6,316 nt of DNA from CAZAQS01 sp964486825 (GTDB taxonomy: Bacteria > Chloroflexota > Anaerolineae > Anaerolineales > UBA4823), in assembly GCA_964486825.1 (NCBI GenBank), contig CAZAQS010000271.1:1-6316 (forward strand). Direction: 5' to 3'. The notes beneath the pieces are model-generated. The model did no database searches, was not told the DNA's origin, and saw only the letters and a program-made list of their open reading frames with translations. This document shows positions 1-5,526 of the stretch, in pieces. How positions within the stretch are numbered: position 1 is the stretch's first letter; the number at the start of each line of letters is the position of its first letter. Position numbers and translations under genes: made by a program.

Positions 1-27
1 GAAATCGAATTCGTAGGTGAATGGTAA
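1..27 (+). CDS. murB: C-terminal end of UDP-N-acetylenolpyruvoylglucosamine reductase (partial)
   Basis: Only the last eight codons and the TAA stop are present; the rest lies left of the window. The residues read EIEFVGEW. MurB proteins typically end in a beta strand of the form E-V-x-x-I/V-G-E, and murB commonly precedes ddl or ftsQ in division/cell-wall clusters. MurB would reduce UDP-GlcNAc-enolpyruvate to UDP-MurNAc in the cytoplasm. The identification rests on eight residues plus gene order, so it is a reasoned guess. The stop lies 4 nt before the preferred ddl ATG, which implies one transcript. Confidence 0.6.
   Translation, partial: EIEFVGEW
15..20 (+). promoter_or_regulatory. ribosome binding site for ddl
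   Basis: AGGTGA lies 11 nt before the ATG at 32, inside the last murB codons. A GTG at 17 is in frame and would add five residues (MNGNN), but it has no Shine-Dalgarno sequence in front and would overlap murB, so ATG 32 is preferred. Confidence 0.5.
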
Positions 28-31
28 CAAT

Positions 32-1165
32 ATGTCAAAACGATCGAAGGTGCAGGTAGGGGTTATGTTTGGGGGGCGCTCGGGTGAGCACGAGGTTTCG
101 TTGATGTCAGCGCGTTCCGTGTTGGCTGCTCTTGACCCTGAGAAATATGAGGTGACACAAATCGGGATCCGGCAGGACGGCGCATGGTTGATCGGTGAGA
201 ATGTGCTGGACTTGATGGATGAGGGCGGGTCCGATCACTTGATGCCGGCCGTTCTCCTGCCTGATCCAAACCGTCCCGGCCTGTTTCGTATCCGTACGAC
301 TTCAAAGGCAGGTGAAACGCTCGAAAAGGTTGCTGACCTGGAGGTTATCTTTCCTGTGCTTCACGGCACCTTTGGAGAAGACGGCACCGTCCAAGGCTTG
401 TTTGAAACGAATGGGATAGCTTATGTTGGATCCGGTGTGGTGGGATCCGCAGTCGGCATGGACAAAGGTGTATTCAAGGATGTAATGAAAGCCCAGGGCA
501 TACCCATCGTTGAATCGATTGTTATCTTGCGCAGCCAGCTTGAAAAGGATGCTGAATCAGTGCTAGAACAGGTCGAAAGCATGTCGCCTTCCAAGCCCTA
601 TCCGGTGTTTGTCAAGCCGGCCAACCTGGGTTCTTCGGTCGGCATCAGTAAATGCACGAGCCGTTCGGATCTGATGGAAGGGTTAATGGATGCGGCGCGG
701 TATGATCGCAGGCTGGTCATCGAGCGCGGAGTCAATGCACGCGAAATCGAGGTCAGTGTGTTAGGAAATGATGAGCCGCAAGCTTCGGTAGCCGGAGAGG
801 TCATTCCCAGCCGGGAATTTTATTCTTACGAGGCCAAGTACATCGATGACCGTTCAGAACTGCTGATCCCGGCTCCCATCCCTGGTGAAGTAGCCGAAAG
901 GATACGGGAGATAGCTATACATGCCTATAAGTCAATCGATTGCGCTGGGATGGCGCGGGTTGATTTTCTTTTGGATAAAGACACCGGGGAGATATTTTTA
1001 AGCGAGATCAACACCTTGCCCGGCTTTACCAGGATCAGTATGTACCCGAAGCTTTGGGCAGCCAGTGGGATTTCCTACCCAGAACTGGTTGACCGCTTGA
1101 TTGAATTTGCATTGGAACGGAAAGCCGATCGGGACCGGATCGAGCACCGCTTTATCAGGGAGTAG
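32..1165 (+). CDS. ddl: D-alanine--D-alanine ligase
   Basis: This cytoplasmic ATP-grasp enzyme joins two D-alanines, using ATP, to make the dipeptide that MurF adds to the UDP-MurNAc tripeptide. From ATG 32 the protein has 377 residues, usual for the family. Residues 14-23 carry the N-terminal GGRSGEHEVS motif; its first Glu (E19) corresponds to the D-Ala-binding E15 of E. coli DdlB. PVLHGTFGEDGTVQG follows near 108-122, FVKPANLGSSVGIS near 193-206 (ATP-binding lysine and glycine-rich loop), and ARVDF near 308-312. EINTLPGF (325-332) gives the metal ligands E325 and N327, with D311. The omega-loop reads EAKY (K269, Y270). Tyr at this place is typical of D-Ala-D-Ala ligases, whereas D-Ala-D-Lac enzymes of the Leuconostoc type have Phe, so an ordinary vancomycin-sensitive precursor is expected. 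The last ~15 residues are a charged tail. It follows the murB tail and precedes ftsQ in the same direction. Confidence 0.96.
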   Translation: MSKRSKVQVGVMFGGRSGEHEVSLMSARSVLAALDPEKYEVTQIGIRQDGAWLIGENVLDLMDEGGSDHLMPAVLLPDPNRPGLFRIRTTSKAGETLEKVADLEVIFPVLHGTFGEDGTVQGLFETNGIAYVGSGVVGSAVGMDKGVFKDVMKAQGIPIVESIVILRSQLEKDAESVLEQVESMSPSKPYPVFVKPANLGSSVGISKCTSRSDLMEGLMDAARYDRRLVIERGVNAREIEVSVLGNDEPQASVAGEVIPSREFYSYEAKYIDDRSELLIPAPIPGEVAERIREIAIHAYKSIDCAGMARVDFLLDKDTGEIFLSEINTLPGFTRISMYPKLWAASGISYPELVDRLIEFALERKADRDRIEHRFIRE

Positions 1166-1204
1166 ATGGTTTTGAATGTGGATGATCACAGGGTAAGTAG
1201 ATAA
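1166..1204 (+). CDS. possible 12-codon leader frame between ddl and ftsQ
   Basis: An ATG follows the ddl stop directly (TAGATG) and opens a frame of 12 codons (MVLNVDDHRVSR). Its TAA shares its last A with the ftsQ ATG (TAATG at 1202-1206). This geometry is typical of translational coupling. The only Shine-Dalgarno-like stretch, AGGGAG at 1157-1162, is 3 nt from the ATG, closer than normal. It could equally be chance in a short spacer; no function is claimed. Confidence 0.2.
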   Translation: MVLNVDDHRVSR

Positions 1205-2196
1205 TGTCTCGAAGCAATCGCCCGCTGGGTTCTTACTTGTCTAATAATCGAAGCTCAGACGCCCGTCCCCGCGCGTCGAAACGGACGCGACGGGTTGTTT
1301 CTACTCCAAGCGGGCGCAGACAGATACGCTCTCCCTATGGACATCCACCTGTACTTGTACGGAATGAAAACTCTGCTCTTCCTACTGAAAATCGCAGGCG
1401 CAAAAAGACCCGCCGTCGTTATGACGTGGCGATGGGTGCATATGGAGCTGAGCTACGCCTGCCATCTTTACCCCAGTTTCACGTGGGTTGGAGATTGGTT
1501 TCCTTCTTGTTGGTTGCCGTGATTGCAGGAGCTATCTATGCGGTTTGGACTGCACCGGAGTTCAAAGTGGGTGCTGTAGAGATCAATGGGCTGGTCCGTT
1601 TGACCCATGAAGATATCCAGACCGTGGTTAGCCTCGAAGGCGAGCCGATCTTTACCATCAGCTCTTCACAAATAAAACAGGATTTGATGGAGGCCTTCCC
1701 TGAGATCGCTGACGTCTCCATTGCAGTCGGATTACCGGCTTCGGTTGTCGTTACATTAGAGGAGCGCCAGCCGGTGCTGGCTTTGCGCCAGGGTGAAGAA
1801 GAATTATGGGTAGATGGTGAAGGAGTAAGTTTCTCCCCACGTGGGGATAGCGGCCCTCTCCCGGTCATAGAAGGGGAGGAAATCGCTAACCTGGCTATCT
1901 CCGAGGGATCAGAGGGTGCGACGCGCTATGACCCAAAAATGATACAGGCTGTCCTGGCATTGTCAGCCTATGTACCTCCCGGTCGCCCTCTAGTATTCGA
2001 CGACCAGCATGGCCTTGGATGGTCTGATGACCGTGGCTGGCGGGTTTATTTTGGAACTAACCTGGCGGACGCGGGTGAAATGGAGATGAAGCTGCGGGTA
2101 TACGATACTCTCGTCCAACGCCTGGATGAAAATGGAATTTGGCCCGGATTTATCAGCGTGGAGTTCTTGCACGCACCTTATTATCGTCTGGAGTAA
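1204..2196 (+). CDS. ftsQ: FtsQ/DivIB-type cell division protein with POTRA domain
   Basis: FtsQ is a single-pass membrane protein that links early and late divisome proteins, with FtsB and FtsL as usual partners. The 330-residue product has a long cytoplasmic tail (about 1-95) that is very basic (18 Arg and 3 Lys in the first 72, including RRRKKTRRR at 64-72). One hydrophobic membrane segment spans about 97-116. The extracytoplasmic part begins with a POTRA domain (about 118-187) with the typical F-K-V-x-x-V-x-I-x-G opening and V-x-L-E-E-R-x-P ending, then the FtsQ/DivIB beta domain to the end, closing in APYYRLE. An in-frame ATG at 1432 (residue 77) would shorten the tail to about 20 residues, but no Shine-Dalgarno sequence precedes it, while AGGG at 1190-1193 lies 10 nt before ATG 1204. 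Position between ddl and ftsA matches classical dcw order. Confidence 0.9.
   Translation: MSRSNRPLGSYLSNNRSSDARPRASKRTRRVVSTPSGRRQIRSPYGHPPVLVRNENSALPTENRRRKKTRRRYDVAMGAYGAELRLPSLPQFHVGWRLVSFLLVAVIAGAIYAVWTAPEFKVGAVEINGLVRLTHEDIQTVVSLEGEPIFTISSSQIKQDLMEAFPEIADVSIAVGLPASVVVTLEERQPVLALRQGEEELWVDGEGVSFSPRGDSGPLPVIEGEEIANLAISEGSEGATRYDPKMIQAVLALSAYVPPGRPLVFDDQHGLGWSDDRGWRVYFGTNLADAGEMEMKLRVYDTLVQRLDENGIWPGFISVEFLHAPYYRLE
2190..2193 (+). promoter_or_regulatory. ribosome binding site for ftsA
   Basis: GGAG sits in the last codons of ftsQ, 10 nt before the ATG at 2204. This supports the 2204 start over an upstream in-frame ATG at 2126 that would overlap ftsQ by 71 nt. Confidence 0.5.
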
Positions 2197-2203
2197 TGAT
2201 CGG

Positions 2204-3442
2204 ATGGACGCACCTATCGTTGTCGGAATAGATATAGGCACGACGAAAGTGTGTACGCTTGTGGCACGCGAGGAAGCGCTCGGGAAGACGCGTATCCTGG
2301 GTGTGGGTATCGAACCCTCGCAGGGAATCAAAAAGGGCGTGGTGGTCGACCTGGGAGCAGCTGCCCAGGCGGTTGCACGTTCCGTTGAGAAGGCGGAACG
2401 CACTTCAGGGCTGGAGATCAACTCAGCCCTGGTGAGCCTGGCAGGTTCGCATGTTTCTTCTGTTAACAGCCGTGGGGTCGTGGGGATCACCGGGCAGACC
2501 ATCGACGAGGATGATGTGGCACGGGCGGTAGACTCTGCTCGAGCGGTAGCGATCCCCCATAACAGGGAGATTATCCATGTCATCCAGCGTGGGTTCACCA
2601 TCGATGGACAGGATGGAATCCGGATGCCAGTGGGCATGCATGGCTACCGGTTGGAAGTGGAGACGCATATTATTACGGCTGCCGCATCCACTGTCGAGAA
2701 CCTGCGCCAATGTGTGGCAGCCTCAGGAGTGGAAGTCTCTCAATTCGTGTTGAACCCACTGGCCTCAGCCGAGGTAGTTCTCACCGAGACCGAGAGGCAG
2801 ATGGGGGTGGTTGTCTGTGATATGGGCGGCGGCACTACGGATATGGCCATCTGCATCGATGGCGACATATGGCATACGGCTGTCCTGTCGGTTGGTGGGA
2901 ACCATATCACCTCCGATATCGCTCATGGGCTACGCCTGCCTGTGTCCCAGGCGGAAGAGATCAAGATCCAGCATGGGCATGCCGTACGATCAGAGATTGG
3001 GTCGGACGAATTTTTCAACATAAAGCCGTTCGGCGAGGAAAAGTCCGCTCAGATCAGCCGGCAAGACCTGGCTCATATCATTGAGGCTCGTGTGGACGAG
3101 ATCATGGGGCTCGTCCTTCAAGAGATCAAGCGCTCTGGATACGATGGTCTTTTGCCGGCAGGCATGGTGCTGACGGGGGGCTCGAGCGCTCTCCCCGGGA
3201 TCCGCACCCTGACCAGCAAGGTTCTCGGACTTCCGGTGCGCATTGCCCAACCGGAGAACCTGATCGGGATGGTAGACAAGTTAAATTCGCCCGCCTATTC
3301 TACCAGCGTTGGTTTGCTGCGCTGGGCTGTACTTATGAATGAAGTCCTGGTACCCCAGGTAGGGCGGCGACGGATAAATTCTCAAGGAGGTGGACTTGAC
3401 TGGGATAGAGTTAAAGGTTGGATAAGGAGATTGTTCCCCTGA
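2204..3442 (+). CDS. ftsA: cell division protein FtsA (actin-like FtsZ membrane anchor)
   Basis: FtsA is an actin-family ATPase that tethers FtsZ filaments to the inner face of the membrane and recruits later divisome proteins. The 412-residue product opens with GIDIGTTKVCTL (8-19, phosphate-1 motif). The FtsA-specific SHS2/1C subdomain lies around 80-160, phosphate-2 is VCDMGGGTTDMAI (204-216), and the adenosine motif is GMVLTGGSSALPG (320-332). The C terminus, LDWDRVKGWIRRLFP (398-412), is a typical amphipathic membrane-targeting helix after a short linker. ATG 2204 was chosen because it puts the actin fold at the N terminus as in known FtsA proteins; starting at 2126 would add 26 residues unlike the family. 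The gap to ftsQ is 7 nt, so the two are surely cotranscribed. The FtsZ tail peptide it should bind is intact in the next gene. Confidence 0.95.
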   Translation: MDAPIVVGIDIGTTKVCTLVAREEALGKTRILGVGIEPSQGIKKGVVVDLGAAAQAVARSVEKAERTSGLEINSALVSLAGSHVSSVNSRGVVGITGQTIDEDDVARAVDSARAVAIPHNREIIHVIQRGFTIDGQDGIRMPVGMHGYRLEVETHIITAAASTVENLRQCVAASGVEVSQFVLNPLASAEVVLTETERQMGVVVCDMGGGTTDMAICIDGDIWHTAVLSVGGNHITSDIAHGLRLPVSQAEEIKIQHGHAVRSEIGSDEFFNIKPFGEEKSAQISRQDLAHIIEARVDEIMGLVLQEIKRSGYDGLLPAGMVLTGGSSALPGIRTLTSKVLGLPVRIAQPENLIGMVDKLNSPAYSTSVGLLRWAVLMNEVLVPQVGRRRINSQGGGLDWDRVKGWIRRLFP

Positions 3443-3452
3443 AGTCTTCGTC

Positions 3453-3488
3453 AAACGCTGGCGTAATGAGAACATGGCGCGAGCGTTT
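3453..3488 (+). repeat. inverted repeat / hairpin just after ftsA
   Basis: AAACGCT (3453-3459) pairs perfectly with AGCGTTT (3482-3488). After a symmetric G/G mismatch, GCG (3461-3463) pairs with CGC (3478-3480), leaving a 14-nt loop. It starts 11 nt after the ftsA stop. No U-tract follows, so it is not a classical rho-independent terminator. It could be an attenuator or an mRNA processing/stability element that sets ftsZ apart from the genes upstream. Confidence 0.5.
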
Positions 3489-3495
3489 AGGGGAC

Positions 3496-3508
3496 GTAAA
3501 TCGTTTAC
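3496..3508. repeat. short palindrome in the ftsA-ftsZ spacer
   Basis: GTAAA-TCG-TTTAC has perfect 5-bp arms around a 3-bp centre. It overlaps the -35-like hexamer of the weak promoter candidate, a common operator position. A 13-bp dyad can arise by chance. Confidence 0.3.
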
Positions 3509-3532
3509 TCGTGCAGACCTAGGCACTAATGT
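3504..3532 (+). promoter_or_regulatory. weak candidate promoter for ftsZ
   Basis: TTTACT (3504-3509) and TAATGT (3527-3532) are spaced by 17 nt, matching the sigma70 -35/-10 consensus at 4/6 and 3/6. A start near 3539 would leave a leader of about 77 nt beginning with the A-tract palindrome CAAAAATTTTTG (3539-3550). The 173-nt spacer after a closely packed operon makes a separate ftsZ promoter plausible, but the match is poor. Confidence 0.25.
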
Positions 3533-3602
3533 ATCTATCAAAAATTTTTGGAAAAGGAAATAGAAACCATTCAAGCTTACTATACAGATGTTTCTAAAGT
3601 AG

Positions 3603-3608
3603 AGGAGG
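3603..3608 (+). promoter_or_regulatory. strong ribosome binding site for ftsZ
   Basis: AGGAGG lies 7 nt before ATG 3616, a full match to the anti-Shine-Dalgarno core at ideal distance. It is much stronger than the sites of ddl, ftsQ and ftsA, in keeping with the high FtsZ level cells need relative to FtsA and FtsQ. Confidence 0.85.
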
Positions 3609-3615
3609 ACGAAAT

Positions 3616-4761
3616 ATGAATTCATCAAACGGTGCACCAATTAACCCCGAATCCTTCGCCAGAATCAAAGTTGTTGGCGTAGGCGGCGGGGGCTGCAACG
3701 CTGTCGATCGAATGATCGACGAGGGTTTGCAAGGTGTTGATTTTGTTGCCATTAACACCGACGCCCAGGCGTTGCTCCTTTCTCGCGCCTCTACCAGGGT
3801 GCGGATCGGCGAGAAGCTTACGCGTGGTTTGGGCTCGGGAGGCAATCCCGAGCAGGGCCGTAAAGCCGCCGAAGAGTCGGCCGAAGAGCTTTATTCGGTC
3901 CTTAAAGGAGCGGATATGGTCTTCGTAACAGCCGGCATGGGCGGCGGCACCGGCACCGGGGCCAGCCCGATTGTGTCGCAGGTTGCCAAAGAGGTGGGCG
4001 CCTTGACCATTGGGGTTGTGACCCGGCCATTCACATTCGAAGGAAACCGGCGTATCCAATCAGCCGAAGCAGGCATCTCTAAACTGAAGGAGCAATCCGA
4101 CACCTTAATCGTTATCCCAAACGACCGCTTGCTCCAGATTGTGGATAAGCGCGCCAACCTGCAAGATGCTTTTAAGATGGCGGACGATGTGCTTCGCCAG
4201 GGTGTACAAGGCATTTCTGAGCTGATCACTGTTCCCGGCCTGATCAACCTGGACTTTGCAGATGTTCGCACGATCATGTCGGAGGGTGGAGCAGCGTTGA
4301 TGGCAGTAGGTTCCGCGAAAGGCGACGAGCGCGCTCGCGAAGCCGCTGAACAGGCCATCTCCAGCCAACTACTCGACATCACCATCGACGGGGCCCACGG
4401 CATCCTGTTCAATGTCACTGGTGGGCCGGACCTGACCCTATTCGAGGTCAACCAGGCAGCTGCCATAATCAAGGAAACAGCCCATCCAGACGTCAACCTG
4501 ATCTTCGGCGCTGTAATCGACCCGTCGATGAAGGACGAAGTACGGATTACCGTAATCGCCACCGGCTTTGAAAGGACCGGGGTTCCCAGGCATATCCTGG
4601 AAACCCCTAAGCCGCGCTCGGAACAGCGGCCGAGCGCTCCGCCACGGTCAGAGGTAAAAGATCTGCCTTCCGCTCAGAGCCAGCCGGCAGAGTTCCAACC
4701 CCGCACGTTCAACACTGAAGACCTGGATATACCGACCTTTTTGCGCAACCGGTCTCGGTAG
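3616..4761 (+). CDS. ftsZ: cell division GTPase FtsZ
   Basis: FtsZ is the tubulin homologue that polymerises with GTP into the cytokinetic ring on the inner membrane face. The 381-residue product has the N-terminal Rossmann motif KVVGVGGGGCNAV (18-30), NTDAQAL (47-53), the tubulin signature GGGTGTG (109-115), and TRPFTFEG (136-143). The T7 synergy loop NLDFADVRTIM (211-221) contains N211, D213 and D216, the residues that complete the GTPase site of the next subunit. The globular core ends around 320. A Pro/Ser/Arg-rich linker of about 46 residues follows, then the conserved tail peptide around DIPTFLR (371-377), which binds FtsA. No catalytic residue is missing. It lies 173 nt after ftsA and is followed by a terminator-like hairpin, so it is the last gene of the cluster here. 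Confidence 0.98.
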   Translation: MNSSNGAPINPESFARIKVVGVGGGGCNAVDRMIDEGLQGVDFVAINTDAQALLLSRASTRVRIGEKLTRGLGSGGNPEQGRKAAEESAEELYSVLKGADMVFVTAGMGGGTGTGASPIVSQVAKEVGALTIGVVTRPFTFEGNRRIQSAEAGISKLKEQSDTLIVIPNDRLLQIVDKRANLQDAFKMADDVLRQGVQGISELITVPGLINLDFADVRTIMSEGGAALMAVGSAKGDERAREAAEQAISSQLLDITIDGAHGILFNVTGGPDLTLFEVNQAAAIIKETAHPDVNLIFGAVIDPSMKDEVRITVIATGFERTGVPRHILETPKPRSEQRPSAPPRSEVKDLPSAQSQPAEFQPRTFNTEDLDIPTFLRNRSR

Positions 4762-4791
4762 AGAACTTGCGGTTAACATTCCATAAGGCTT

Positions 4792-4830
4792 GCCTGAGAA
4801 TACCTGCCCCTCCTCCAGGTATTTTCAGGC
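4792..4830 (+). terminator. hairpin terminator after ftsZ
   Basis: The arms 4792-4806 (GCCTGAGAATACCTG) and 4816-4830 (CAGGTATTTTCAGGC) pair over 15 bp with a single G-U wobble around a 9-nt C/T loop. The hairpin begins 31 nt after the ftsZ stop. The downstream run is only mildly T-rich (TGCCTGTTCGCCTGTATTG), so termination may not be purely intrinsic; the stem itself is unmistakable. Confidence 0.75.
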
Positions 4831-4874
4831 TGCCTGTTCGCCTGTATTGTTTATAGGATAATTTTTCAAACCAA

Positions 4875-4892
4875 TCAGTGGGGTCAATGGGG
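4875..4892. repeat. 9-bp tandem repeat TCARTGGGG
   Basis: TCAGTGGGG (4875-4883) is followed directly by TCAATGGGG (4884-4892), with one mismatch. The repeated TGGGG words recall the TGGGN boxes bound by MraZ, but those recur with a period of about 10 bp, usually three or four times, and upstream of mraZ itself. No function can be assigned. Confidence 0.4.
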
Positions 4893-4897
4893 CGAAG

Positions 4898-4950
4898 AAG
4901 GGCTCCTTAATATTTCCAAAGCTGTTGAATATTTTAAGATAAGAACCCTT
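4898..4950. repeat. imperfect AT-rich hairpin upstream of the nrdR promoter
   Basis: AAGGG (4898-4902) pairs with CCCTT (4946-4950), and after an internal loop CTTAA (4906-4910) pairs with TTAAG (4934-4938). AATATT also occurs twice inside (4909 and 4928). It ends 7 nt before the -35 hexamer. It is weakly supported and may simply reflect AT-rich promoter DNA. Confidence 0.25.
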
Positions 4951-4957
4951 GATTCGC

Positions 4958-4986
4958 TTGCTAATGTTTTTTTATTATGCTAGAAT
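4958..4986 (+). promoter_or_regulatory. sigma70-type extended -10 promoter for nrdR
   Basis: TTGCTA (4958-4963) and TAGAAT (4981-4986) are separated by exactly 17 nt. They match the -35 and -10 consensus at 4/6 and 5/6, and TGC directly before the -10 gives an extended -10 element. The spacer is T-rich. Transcription should start near 4993, giving a leader of about 84 nt. This is the best promoter in the window. Confidence 0.7.
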
Positions 4987-4995
4987 GAAATTCCA

Positions 4996-5021
4996 GCAAG
5001 TGCCATATCTAAGGCACTTGC
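4996..5021. repeat. perfect inverted repeat at the nrdR transcription start
   Basis: GCAAGTGCC (4996-5004) and GGCACTTGC (5013-5021) are perfect 9-bp arms around the 8-nt centre ATATCTAA. The dyad begins a few bases after the predicted start, so it could be an operator or a 5' mRNA hairpin. CAAGTG recurs at 5050-5055. The site is where NrdR autoregulation would act, but the arms do not follow the NrdR-box consensus closely. Confidence 0.6.
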
Positions 5022-5043
5022 ACCATCTAGCCCCTATCTGTGG
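5003..5043. promoter_or_regulatory. candidate operator pair in the nrdR leader
   Basis: CCATATCTAAGG (5003-5014) and CCCTATCTGTGG (5032-5043) share CC-N-TATCT-NN-GG (9 of 12 identical), offset by 29 bp. NrdR binds pairs of 16-bp boxes (consensus ACACWATATATWGTGT) about 31-32 bp apart centre to centre. An alignment to that consensus at 5000-5015 and 5031-5046 gives the expected 31-bp spacing but about 7 of 10 core matches each. The paired layout just after the promoter fits autoregulation; the sequence match alone is weak. Confidence 0.3.
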
Positions 5044-5076
5044 CGGCTACAAGTGTTCTAATTTCAGGTTTGTTGA

Positions 5077-5526
5077 ATGCGCTGTCCTTACTGCCAACAT
5101 AAACATTCCCGTGTGGTAGATACGTCACCGGATGCACGCGGCGGTGTCCGCCGGCGCAGGCAATGTGAGAATTGCCGCCAGCGCTTCAGCACATTTGAAA
5201 GGCCGATTCTAGCCACTCCCTTGATCATCAAGCAAGATGGCACACGGGAAGAGTTCGACCGGGATAAATTGATCCGCGGAATTCGTATCTCGTGCGCTAA
5301 GCGGCCCGTATCCGGGGCGGTGATCGACCGGATGGTAGGGGAGATCGAGTCGGCGCTACAAGCCATGGGGCGCTCGGAGGTCTCATCTCGTGTGGTGGGG
5401 GATATGGTTATCGCTGGTTTGAAGGACCTCGATTTGATCGCTTATATCCGCTACGCGATCGTCTATCTGGGCCTCGATGACCTCGGTGCTATTCGAGACG
5501 AGATCAATCGTCTGTTAGAAGGGTAA
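5077..5526 (+). CDS. nrdR: transcriptional repressor NrdR
   Basis: NrdR is a cytoplasmic zinc-ribbon/ATP-cone regulator that senses ATP/dATP and represses ribonucleotide reductase genes by binding NrdR boxes. The 149-residue product matches the family's usual ~150. The zinc ribbon opens at the start, MRCPYC (C3, C6), and closes with CENC (C30, C33), with the Arg run RRRR at 25-28 in between and RFSTFER (36-42) after. The ATP-cone covers about 47-137, with IIKQDGTREEFDRDKLIRGI (50-69) and the following KRPVS. The C-terminal part reads YIRYAIVYLGLDDL where many NrdR proteins have YVRFASVYRxFxD, a mild lineage difference. ATG 5077 is certain because the first cysteine is residue 3; only a weak CAGG (5065-5068) precedes it. 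A good promoter lies upstream, and nrdJ follows in the same direction. Confidence 0.96.
   Translation: MRCPYCQHKHSRVVDTSPDARGGVRRRRQCENCRQRFSTFERPILATPLIIKQDGTREEFDRDKLIRGIRISCAKRPVSGAVIDRMVGEIESALQAMGRSEVSSRVVGDMVIAGLKDLDLIAYIRYAIVYLGLDDLGAIRDEINRLLEG

Larger units (their letters stand above)
4762..5076. other. 315-nt intergenic region between ftsZ and nrdR
   Basis: No convincing gene is seen. In order it holds the ftsZ terminator hairpin, two further GCCTG words (4832, 4840), a 9-bp tandem repeat, an AT-rich stretch with an imperfect hairpin, the nrdR promoter, and a dyad with operator-like repeats in the nrdR leader. I looked for B12 riboswitch boxes and tRNA structure and saw neither. 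Confidence 0.7.

Noticed and set aside
17..31. GTG start for ddl adding MNGNN
   Set aside because: No Shine-Dalgarno precedes it and it overlaps the presumed murB stop; AGGTGA points to ATG 32.
2126..2203. Upstream ATG extending ftsA by 26 residues
   Set aside because: The extension overlaps the end of ftsQ, does not resemble FtsA N termini, and the ATG at 2204 has a suitable GGAG and puts the actin phosphate-1 motif at the right place.
1990..2637. 215-codon open frame on the minus strand across ftsQ/ftsA
   Set aside because: Low-complexity Ser/Thr/Arg-rich translation spanning two well-supported genes on the other strand.
3891..4562. 223-codon open frame on the minus strand inside ftsZ
   Set aside because: It lies fully opposite ftsZ, its translation shows no recognisable domain, and long antisense frames are common opposite codon-biased genes.
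4841..4862. Second promoter using GATAAT at 4857-4862
   Set aside because: The hexamer is good but no -35 element or TG extension is found at a suitable distance.
4762..5076. Cobalamin riboswitch before the nrdR-nrdJ unit
   Set aside because: No B12-box-like sequence or multi-stem junction of the needed size is visible here, and the nrdR-nrdJ gap is only 80 nt.
4964..5119. 51-codon frame starting in the nrdR promoter and overlapping nrdR
   Set aside because: Its ATG lies upstream of the predicted transcription start, it has no ribosome binding site, and it runs out of frame into the nrdR zinc ribbon.
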